A DNA stretch of 64,000 nt from Streptomyces sp. R302 (lineage in GTDB: Bacteria > Actinomycetota > Actinomycetes > Streptomycetales > Streptomycetaceae): assembly GCF_012927245.1 (NCBI RefSeq), contig NZ_JABBGE010000009.1, positions 62,001 through 126,000 on the forward strand, read 5' to 3'. The notes under the pieces were generated by a model. That model had not been told where the DNA came from and did not search any database. It saw only the letters and a list, made by a program, of their open reading frames with translations. Positions 7,553 to 14,238 of this stretch are shown piece after piece (position 1 is the stretch's first letter; every line of letters starts with the position of its first letter). A program made the translations under genes and the position numbers.

Positions 7553-9057
7553 TGGCCCAGGTCCTGGAGTTCAAGCTGCCCGACCTCGGTGAGGGACTCA
7601 CCGAGGCGGAGATCGTCCGCTGGCTGGTGGCCGTCGGCGACGTCGTCGCGATCGACCAGCCCGTCGTCGAGGTCGAGACCGCCAAGGCGATGGTGGAGGT
7701 GCCCTGCCCGTACGGGGGCGTGGTCACCGCCCGCTTCGGCGAGGAGGGCACCGAACTGCCCGTCGGCGCACCGCTGCTGACGGTCGCGGTCGGGGCCTCC
7801 GCCGACGCGGGGACGGCCGCGCCCGCCGCCGGTACGGCGGAGGCGCCCGCCGCGGACGCCGCCGTCTCCTCCGAGTACTCGGGCAACGTGCTCGTCGGCT
7901 ACGGCACCGCGGGCCCGGCGGCCCGGCGGCGCCGGATCCGGCCCCAGTCACCGGCCGTCGCGCACCCCACGCCGAACGCGGCGGCCGGCCCCACCCCGAC
8001 GGCCCGGGCGGCGGCTCCCGCGGCTCCGGTGGCTTCCGTGGCCCCGGTGGCTCCGGCCGCCCCCGCGACCTCGGTGGCTCCGGCCGCCCCCGCGACCTCG
8101 GTGGCTCCGGCCGCCCCCGCGACCCCGGTGGCCCCCGCCGGGGGCCCGGTCCCGGTCATCTCCCCGCTCGTGCGGAAGCTCGCCCGTGACCGGGGTCTCG
8201 ACCTGCGCGAGGTGCACGGCTCGGGCCCCGAGGGCCTCATCCTGCGCGCCGACGTCGAGCGGGCCCTCGTGGAGCGGGAGACGGCTGTGGCGCCCGTGAC
8301 CGCACCGACCGTCGCCGCCCCGGCGGTGGCCGCCCCGGCCGCGGTCGCCTCGGCCGCGGTCGCCCCCGGCGCCGAACGGATTCCGCTGCGCGGGCTGCGC
8401 GGCGCCGTCGCCGACAAGCTCTCCCGGAGCCGTACGGAGATCCCCGACGCGACCTGCTGGGTGGACGCCGACGCCACCGAACTCATGGCCGCGCGGGCGG
8501 CGATGAACGCGGCGGGCGGACCGAAGATCTCGCTCCTCGCCCTCCTCGCCCGGATCTGCGTCCACGCCCTGGGCCGCTTCCCCGAGCTGAACTCCACCGT
8601 GGACACGGCCGCCCGCGAGATCGTCCGGCTGCCCCAGGTGCACCTCGGCTTCGCCGCCCAGACCCCGCGCGGGCTCGTCGTCCCCGTGGTCAGGGACGCC
8701 GGGACCCGCACCGCGGAGTCGCTGACCGAGGAGTTCGCCCGGCTCACCGAGACGGCCCGGCAGGGCACGCTCACCCCGGCCGACCTCACCGGCGGCACCT
8801 TCACCCTCAACAACTACGGGGTGTTCGGGGTGGACGGCTCCACGCCGATCGTCAACCACCCCGAAGCGGCGATGCTCGGCGTTGGCCGGATCATCCCCAA
8901 GCCCTGGGTCCACCAGGGCGAACTGGCCGTCCGTCAGGTGGTGCAGCTCTCGCTCACCTTCGACCACCGCGTCTGCGACGGCGGCACGGCCGGAGGCTTC
9001 CTCCGGTACGTCGCGGACTGCGTCGAACAGCCTGCGGTGCTGCTCCGCACGGTCTGA
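7552..9057 (+). CDS. bkdC: Dihydrolipoamide branched-chain acyltransferase E2 (first operon)
   Basis: A 501-residue E2 core protein. An N-terminal lipoyl domain carries the modified lysine at residue 45 in VETAKAMVEV. A long Ala/Pro linker follows, then a peripheral subunit-binding domain near residues 200-240 (ISPLVRKLARDRGLDLREVHGSGPEG) and the catalytic acyltransferase domain with FDHRVCDGG near the end. It transfers the acyl group from E1 to CoA; the E3 dihydrolipoamide dehydrogenase is not encoded nearby. The linker holds a 27-base tandem repeat (8047-8127). ATG 7552 overlaps the E1-beta stop. Confidence 0.9.
   Translation: MAQVLEFKLPDLGEGLTEAEIVRWLVAVGDVVAIDQPVVEVETAKAMVEVPCPYGGVVTARFGEEGTELPVGAPLLTVAVGASADAGTAAPAAGTAEAPAADAAVSSEYSGNVLVGYGTAGPAARRRRIRPQSPAVAHPTPNAAAGPTPTARAAAPAAPVASVAPVAPAAPATSVAPAAPATSVAPAAPATPVAPAGGPVPVISPLVRKLARDRGLDLREVHGSGPEGLILRADVERALVERETAVAPVTAPTVAAPAVAAPAAVASAAVAPGAERIPLRGLRGAVADKLSRSRTEIPDATCWVDADATELMAARAAMNAAGGPKISLLALLARICVHALGRFPELNSTVDTAAREIVRLPQVHLGFAAQTPRGLVVPVVRDAGTRTAESLTEEFARLTETARQGTLTPADLTGGTFTLNNYGVFGVDGSTPIVNHPEAAMLGVGRIIPKPWVHQGELAVRQVVQLSLTFDHRVCDGGTAGGFLRYVADCVEQPAVLLRTV
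8047..8127 (+). repeat. 27-bp tandem repeat in E2 linker (3 units)
   Basis: Three consecutive 27-base units (first two identical, third differing by one base near its end) encode Val/Ala/Pro/Thr-rich linker sequence of the form VAPAAPATS. The units are in frame, so copy-number change would lengthen or shorten the flexible arm without disrupting the enzyme. Confidence 0.85.
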
Positions 9058-9138
9058 CCGCCGACGCGCCCGCTCCCGGCCGTCTCATCCAGGGGACCGG
9101 CCGGGCGGGCGCCGGGGGCGGCGGACCATACTGCTGGG

Positions 9139-10065
9139 GTGACCACCGCATTCGACGCCGTCGTGCTCGCCGGAGGCGCCGCGCGGCGCCTCGGCGGTGC
9201 GGACAAACCAGGAGTACGGGTCGGCGGGCGGACCCTGCTCGACCGGGTGCTCGCCGCCTGCGCCGGGGCGCGCCGGACCGTGGTCGTCGGCGACCCGCGC
9301 CCGACCGCCCGGCCCGTCGGCTGGACCCGCGAGGAGCGGATCGGGACGGGGCCGGTGGCCGCCCTCGCCGCCGGGATCACCGCGCTCGGGGACCCCGGCG
9401 TCCTGCTCGCGCTCTCCGCCGACCTGCCGTTCCTCGGCGAGGGGACGCTGCTGCGGCTCCTCGCCGCCCTCGACGCCGAGCCGGGTGCCGAAGGGGCGCT
9501 GCTCGTCGACGGGGACGGCCGGGAGCAGCCGCTCGTCGCCGCCTACCGGGGCGAAGCCCTGCGCCGGGAGCTCGACGGGCTCCGGCAGGCGCGCGGTGAC
9601 CTCGACGATCTGCCGCTGCGGGCGCTCCTCGGGGGGCTGCGCCTCGTCCGGGTCCCGGTGGGGGCGGACGAGCCCGCGGCCTCGTTCGACTGCGACACCT
9701 GGGAGGACATCGCCGTGGCCCGGACGCGCATCAGGGACCATGGATCCGTGCTGGACGAATGGATCACCGCAGTCAAGACCGAACTGGGCATCGACCTGGA
9801 CGTCGACACCGGCGTCCTGCTCGACCTGGCCCGGGACGCCGCCCACGGCGTCGCCCGCCCGGCCGCGCCCCTGACGACCTTCCTCGTCGGCTACGCGGCG
9901 GCCCGGGCCGCGCAGGGCGGTACGGCCCCCGCCGAAGCCGTGGCCGAGGCCTCCCGCAGAGCCACCGCGCTCGCCCTCCGCTGGGAAGCCGAACAGGCCG
10001 AGCAGGCGAAGCAGGGCGAGCAGGCGAAGCAGGGCGAGCAGGCAGAGAAGAACGAGGCCGGATGA
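9139..10065 (+). CDS. MobA-like NTP transferase fused to a C-terminal DUF6457-type domain
   Basis: A 308-residue protein. Residues 1-190 form a MobA-type nucleotidyltransferase: AVVLAGGAARRLGGADKP is the GTP-binding signature and ALSADLPFL the metal site. MobA attaches GMP to molybdenum cofactor. Residues ~200-285 (LDEWITAVKTELGIDLDVDT, TTFLVGYAAARA) resemble the small helical domain found next to or fused with actinobacterial MobA (recalled as DUF6457). The C-terminal tail is a low-complexity EQAKQG repeat encoded by tandem 18-base units near 10000-10050. GTG 9139 lacks a ribosome-binding site but follows CATACT by 6 bases, the pattern of a leaderless transcript. It overlaps moeA (ATGA), so cofactor insertion steps are co-expressed. 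Confidence 0.8.
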   Translation: MTTAFDAVVLAGGAARRLGGADKPGVRVGGRTLLDRVLAACAGARRTVVVGDPRPTARPVGWTREERIGTGPVAALAAGITALGDPGVLLALSADLPFLGEGTLLRLLAALDAEPGAEGALLVDGDGREQPLVAAYRGEALRRELDGLRQARGDLDDLPLRALLGGLRLVRVPVGADEPAASFDCDTWEDIAVARTRIRDHGSVLDEWITAVKTELGIDLDVDTGVLLDLARDAAHGVARPAAPLTTFLVGYAAARAAQGGTAPAEAVAEASRRATALALRWEAEQAEQAKQGEQAKQGEQAEKNEAG

Positions 10066-11426
10066 CTCCCGGACAACCCGCCGGTCCCCCCGCCCCGGCG
10101 CCCGGACCCACGCACGGGCACCATCGCGCCGCTCCCTGGCCCGAGGCGCGCGCCCTGGCCGCCCGGGCCGGGGACGCGGCGCGGGCGGCGGTGGAGCGTC
10201 CGGCGGTGCGCGTGCCGCTCGGGCAGGCACTCGGACGCACCCTCGCCGAACCGCTGCGGGCGCTCACCGATCTGCCCTCCTTCGACAGTTCCGCCATGGA
10301 CGGCTGGGCGGTCGCGGGACCGGGGCCCTGGACGGTGCGCGAGGAGGCGGTCCTCGCCGGGCACGCCGGGGCCGCCGCCCTCGCCCCCGGGGAGGCGGTA
10401 CGGATCGCCACCGGCGCCCGCGTCCCCGCCGGCGCCACCGCCGTCATCCGCACCGAGCACTCCCGCACCGAGCACTCCCACCCCGAAGCCGACCACCCCG
10501 AGGTCGACCACCCCGAAGCCGAACCCGAGGCCGGCCGCCCCGGGGCCGTAACGCTTCTGCTGTACCCCCTCCGGGAGGTCGTGACCGGTCAGGACATCCG
10601 TCCCCGGGGTCAGGAGTGCCGGGCCGGAGACGAGTTGCTGCCCGCGGGCTCCCCCGTCGGCCCCGCCGTCCTCGGTCTCGCCGCCGCCGCCGGATACGAC
10701 GCGCTCGCCGTGGCGCCCCGCCCCCGGGTGGAGGTCCTCGTCCTCGGCGACGAACTGCTGACGTCCGGGCTCCCCCACGAGGGGCTGATCCGTGACGCGC
10801 TCGGCCCGATGCTCGGGCCCTGGCTCGCCGCCCTCGGTGCCGAGGTCCTGGCGACCCGCCGGATCGGCGACGACGCCCAGGCCCTGTACACGGCCGTCAC
10901 CACCTCCGCCGCCGACCTCGTCGTCACCACCGGAGGAACCGCCGCCGGACCCGTGGACCATGTCCATCCGGTCCTCGACAAGGCCGGCGCGACCCTCCTG
11001 GTCGACGGGGTGAAGGTCCGCCCCGGCCACCCGATGCTGCTCGCCCGGCTGGACGCGGGACGCCATCTCGTCGGACTGCCGGGCAACCCCCTGGCCGCCG
11101 TCTCCGGCCTCCTCACCCTCGCCGCGCCGCTGCTGGCCGCCCTGACCGCCACGCCGGCACCGGACGAGCCCCCCACGGCGGGGGCACCCCTCCGCGACCC
11201 CGTGCAGGGCCACCCGTACGACACCCGGCTCGTACCCGTCGTCCACCGGGACGGGCTCGTCGTGCCCCTGCGGTACAACGGGCCGGCCATGCTGCGGGGC
11301 ATCGCCGCCGCCGACGCCATGGCCGTGGTCCCGCCCGGCGGAGCCGAGCCCGGACAGCGCCTCGAGCTGCTCGCCCTCCCCTGGCCGACCGAGCCGCCGT
11401 TCGCTCAAGGAGCATGTTTCACGTGA
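10062..11426 (+). CDS. moeA: Molybdopterin molybdenumtransferase MoeA
   Basis: A 454-residue MoeA/gephyrin-like protein that inserts molybdate into adenylylated molybdopterin. Signatures are LPSFDSSAMDGWAV near residue 75, RIATGARVPAGA, the domain III motif VVTTGGTAAGPVDHV, and LPGNPLAAVSG near the end. Between the ATGARVPAGA motif and the next conserved block there is an unusual His/Pro/Glu-rich insertion of degenerate repeats (EADHPEVDHPEAEPEAG, DNA 10450-10540), absent from standard MoeA. ATG 10062 overlaps the upstream stop. Its stop codon (11424-11426) lies inside a parS site and overlaps the next gene. Confidence 0.9.
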   Translation: MTPGQPAGPPAPAPGPTHGHHRAAPWPEARALAARAGDAARAAVERPAVRVPLGQALGRTLAEPLRALTDLPSFDSSAMDGWAVAGPGPWTVREEAVLAGHAGAAALAPGEAVRIATGARVPAGATAVIRTEHSRTEHSHPEADHPEVDHPEAEPEAGRPGAVTLLLYPLREVVTGQDIRPRGQECRAGDELLPAGSPVGPAVLGLAAAAGYDALAVAPRPRVEVLVLGDELLTSGLPHEGLIRDALGPMLGPWLAALGAEVLATRRIGDDAQALYTAVTTSAADLVVTTGGTAAGPVDHVHPVLDKAGATLLVDGVKVRPGHPMLLARLDAGRHLVGLPGNPLAAVSGLLTLAAPLLAALTATPAPDEPPTAGAPLRDPVQGHPYDTRLVPVVHRDGLVVPLRYNGPAMLRGIAAADAMAVVPPGGAEPGQRLELLALPWPTEPPFAQGACFT

Positions 11427-12505
11427 AACTTCCCAGCCGTGACGTCATGGCCCGCCATGCCGACGAGAAGGTCACCGGTGCGCGGATCCATCTGCCCCGG
11501 CGCTCCGTGGACCCGCTCCGCCAGGTCGGCCGGCGTCTCCTCATGGCCCTCGGGGTGCTGTTCCTGACGATCCTGATCGTCTACGTGGACCGCGACGGCT
11601 ACCACGACAACGCCGACGAGACCGTCGACTTCCTCGACTGCGCCTACTACGCGACCGTCACCCTCTCCACCACCGGATACGGCGACATCGTCCCGTTCAG
11701 CGACTCCGCGCGGCTCGTCAACATCCTGGTGATCACGCCCCTGCGCGTGCTCTTCCTGATCATCCTGGTCGGCACCACTCTCGAGGTCCTCACGGAGCGG
11801 ACCCGGGAGGAGTTCCGCCTCAAGAAGTGGAGGTCCCAGTTGCGCGACCACACCGTCATCGTCGGCTTCGGGACGAAGGGGCGGTCCGCGATCCAGACGC
11901 TCTGCGCCACCGGCCTGCGCAAGGACCAGATCGTCATCGTCGATCCCTCCGGCAAGGTCATCGAGGCCGCGAACGTCGACGGCTTCGTCGGCGTCGTCGG
12001 CGACGGCACCCGCAGCGACGTGCTGCTCAGGGCCGAGGTCCAGCGGGCCCGGCAGGTCGTCATCGCCACCCAGCGCGACGACACGGCCGTCCTGGTCACC
12101 CTGACCGCCCGCCAGCTCAACCGGGGCGCGAAGATCGTCGCCGCCGTCCGCGAGGAGGAGAACGCGCCGCTGCTCCGCCAGTCCGGCGCCGACGCGGTCA
12201 TCACCAGCGCCTCCGCCGCCGGCCGGCTCCTCGGCCTCTCCGTGCTCAGCCCCAGCGCGGGCACGGTCATGGAGGACCTGATCCAGCAGGGCTCCGGCCT
12301 CGACCTGGTCGAGCGTCCGGTGACCAAGGCGGAGGCGGGCCGCAGCGTCCGGGAGACCGACGACCTGGTGGTGAGCGTGCTGCGCGGCCACCGGCTGCTC
12401 GGCTACGACGACCCGGCGGCCAGCCCCCTCCAGCTCACGGACCGGGTCATCACCATCGTCCGGGCCACCCCCCGCATCCCCCTCACCACACCCCCGGAGG
12501 ACTGA
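11414..12505 (+). CDS. Potassium channel family protein with TrkA-N (RCK) domain
   Basis: A 363-residue ion channel. Two transmembrane helices (about residues 40-60 and 95-120) flank a pore loop with the potassium selectivity filter TLSTTGYGDIVPF. A cytoplasmic RCK/TrkA-N Rossmann domain follows from ~140 (HTVIVGFGTKGRSAIQTL), which in relatives binds nucleotides or Ca2+ to gate the pore, and then a possible TrkA-C-like segment. ATG 11414 has AAGGAG 4 bases upstream and overlaps the moeA stop; the first codons encode MFHVKL because they are read through a parS site. The genomic position after moeA suggests co-transcription rather than shared function. Confidence 0.88.
   Translation: MFHVKLPSRDVMARHADEKVTGARIHLPRRSVDPLRQVGRRLLMALGVLFLTILIVYVDRDGYHDNADETVDFLDCAYYATVTLSTTGYGDIVPFSDSARLVNILVITPLRVLFLIILVGTTLEVLTERTREEFRLKKWRSQLRDHTVIVGFGTKGRSAIQTLCATGLRKDQIVIVDPSGKVIEAANVDGFVGVVGDGTRSDVLLRAEVQRARQVVIATQRDDTAVLVTLTARQLNRGAKIVAAVREEENAPLLRQSGADAVITSASAAGRLLGLSVLSPSAGTVMEDLIQQGSGLDLVERPVTKAEAGRSVRETDDLVVSVLRGHRLLGYDDPAASPLQLTDRVITIVRATPRIPLTTPPED
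11415..11430. promoter_or_regulatory. parS (ParB-binding chromosome segregation site)
   Basis: TGTTTCACGTGAAACT contains the exact 14-base palindrome GTTTCACGTGAAAC (11416-11429). Unusually it is embedded in coding sequence, covering the moeA stop codon and the first codons of the channel gene. In Streptomyces such sites cluster around oriC and load ParB. Confidence 0.93.
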
Positions 12506-12526
12506 GCACCGCCATCCGACCGGGAG

Positions 12527-12532
12527 TAGCCT
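12527..12532 (+). promoter_or_regulatory. -10 element of a probable leaderless promoter
   Basis: TAGCCT ends 7 bases before ATG 12540 and no ribosome-binding site is present, so transcription probably starts at or next to the initiation codon of the quinone oxidoreductase gene. Confidence 0.55.
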
Positions 12533-12539
12533 CGCGCCC

Positions 12540-13520
12540 ATGCATGCGATCACGATTCCGGAAGCCGGCGGCCCCGAGGCCCTCGTCTGGGCCGAGGTGC
12601 CCGATCCCGTGCCCGGCGAGGGCGAGGTCCTCGTCGAGGTGGTGGCGAGCGCCGTCAACCGCGCCGACGTCCTCCAGCGGCAGGGCTTCTACAACCCGCC
12701 GCCCGGCACCTCGCCCTACCCCGGCCTGGAGTGCGCCGGACGGATCACCGCCCTCGGCCCCGGGGTCTCCGGCTGGGCCGTCGGCGACGAGGTCTGCGCG
12801 CTGCTCGTCGGCGGCGGCTACGCCCAGCGGGTCGCCGTCCCGGCCGGCCAGCTGCTCCCGGTCCCGAAGGGCGTCGACCTGGCCACGGCGGCGGCGCTCC
12901 CCGAGGTCGCCTGCACGGTCTGGTCCAACGTCTTCATGATCGCCCACCTGCGGCCCGGGGAGACGCTCCTGGTGCACGGCGGGGCGAGCGGCATCGGCAC
13001 GATGGCGATCCAGCTGGCCAAGGCGGTCGGCGCGAAGGTCGCCGTCACGGCCGGCAGCCCGGAGAAGCTGGCCCGCTGCGCCGAGCTCGGCGCGGACGTG
13101 CTGATCGACTACCGCGCCCAGGACTTCGTGGAGGAGCTCCACAAGGCCACCGGTGGGGCGGGCGCGGACGTGATCCTGGACATCATGGGCGCCAAGTACC
13201 TGGACCGGAACATCCAGGCCCTCGCGGTGAACGGCCGCCTTGTGATCATCGGCCTCCAGGGCGGCGTCAAGGGCGAGCTGAACCTCGGCGCGCTCCTCGC
13301 GAAGCGGGCCGCCGTGATGGCGACCACCCTGCGCGCCCGCCCGCTCCAGGAGAAGGCGGCGATCGTCGCCGCCGTCCGCGAGCACGTCTGGCCGCTGGTC
13401 GAGGGCGGCACGGTCCGCCCGGTCGTCGACCGGACGCTCCCGATGCCGGAGGCCGCCGAGGCCCACCGCGTGCTGGAGTCCGGCGCACACGTCGGCAAGG
13501 TCCTGCTGCTCGCCCCGTAG
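12540..13520 (+). CDS. NAD(P)H-quinone oxidoreductase, zinc-independent MDR family (Qor/PIG3-like)
   Basis: A 326-residue medium-chain dehydrogenase/reductase. The N-terminal GroES-like domain contains VNRADVLQRQGFYNPPPG, typical of the PIG3/quinone oxidoreductase branch that lacks catalytic zinc. The Rossmann domain has VHGGASGIGTMAIQLAKAVGAKV, with NADPH preference expected. It probably reduces quinones in one-electron steps. A second ATG follows 4 bases after the first but in a different frame; ATG 12540 fits the family start. It has its own leaderless-type promoter after the channel gene and ends before a strong terminator. Confidence 0.88.
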   Translation: MHAITIPEAGGPEALVWAEVPDPVPGEGEVLVEVVASAVNRADVLQRQGFYNPPPGTSPYPGLECAGRITALGPGVSGWAVGDEVCALLVGGGYAQRVAVPAGQLLPVPKGVDLATAAALPEVACTVWSNVFMIAHLRPGETLLVHGGASGIGTMAIQLAKAVGAKVAVTAGSPEKLARCAELGADVLIDYRAQDFVEELHKATGGAGADVILDIMGAKYLDRNIQALAVNGRLVIIGLQGGVKGELNLGALLAKRAAVMATTLRARPLQEKAAIVAAVREHVWPLVEGGTVRPVVDRTLPMPEAAEAHRVLESGAHVGKVLLLAP

Positions 13521-13538
13521 GAGCGCGGCGGTACGCGA

Positions 13539-13571
13539 GAGGGCCCGGCGCCTCCGAAGCGCCGGGCCCTC
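13539..13571. terminator. Intrinsic terminator between quinone oxidoreductase and bpa (convergent)
   Basis: GAGGGCCCGGCGC (13539-13551) pairs perfectly with GCGCCGGGCCCTC (13559-13571) around a 7-base loop; it separates two convergent genes. Confidence 0.88.
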
Positions 13572-13586
13572 CCTCGTACGACCGCC

Positions 13587-14141
13587 TTACAGGTACGGCC
13601 CCGAGCCGACCGCGCGTCCGTGACCGCGGCCGTCGGGCTCGTCGTCGTCCTCGTGCGAGGCGCCGGGGGGCAAGGCCCGCCGCATCTGCTCCAGTTGGGC
13701 GCGGGCCGCCATCTGCTGGGCGAACAGCGCGGTCTGGATGCCGTGGAAGAGGCCCTCCAGCCACCCCACCAACTGGGCCTGCGCGATGCGCAGTTCCGCC
13801 TCGGAGGGGATGGCCTCGTCGGTGAAGGGGAGCGAGAGCCGCTCCAGCTCCTCGACGAGCTCCGGCGCGAGACCGTCCTCCAGCTCCTTCACCGAGCTCG
13901 CGTGGATCTCCTTCAGCCGGACCCGGCTGGCCTCGTCGAGAGGTGCCGCCCGAACTTCCTCCAGAAGCTGCTTGATCATGCTGCCGATCCGCATGACCTT
14001 CGCCGGCTGTTCGACCATTTCCGTCACCGGGACCTCGCGGGTTTCGTCGTCGCCCTGGGCGCCGCCGAGTGCCATCCCGTCCTGTCCCACGATGAGGACC
14101 TGGGGGCTCTCCGGCGACCTGTCATTCCTCGGCATCTCCAT
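13587..14141 (-). CDS. bpa: Bacterial proteasome activator Bpa (DUF2587)
   Basis: A 184-residue protein of the Bpa/PafE family, close to the length of the mycobacterial protein (~175). The conserved core runs from EMVEQPAKVMRIGSMIKQLLEEVR to ELRIAQAQLVGWLEGLFHGIQTALFAQQMAARAQLE, predicted as a long-helix bundle that forms a dodecameric ring. The C-terminus ends in GPYL, corresponding to the GQYL-type HbYX motif that docks on the 20S proteasome and opens its gate for ATP-independent degradation of unfolded proteins. ATG 14141 is chosen; ATG 14135 is also possible. Other proteasome genes are not in the window. Confidence 0.87.
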   Translation of the reverse strand: MEMPRNDRSPESPQVLIVGQDGMALGGAQGDDETREVPVTEMVEQPAKVMRIGSMIKQLLEEVRAAPLDEASRVRLKEIHASSVKELEDGLAPELVEELERLSLPFTDEAIPSEAELRIAQAQLVGWLEGLFHGIQTALFAQQMAARAQLEQMRRALPPGASHEDDDEPDGRGHGRAVGSGPYL

Positions 14142-14238
14142 GCCGCCATTCTCTCGCACACACGCTTCACCACCAGGTGTGCCCGGGGAGAAGGGTGATC
14201 CACCCTCCTCCCCGGGCACGGTCGGCCGCGGAAAGACG

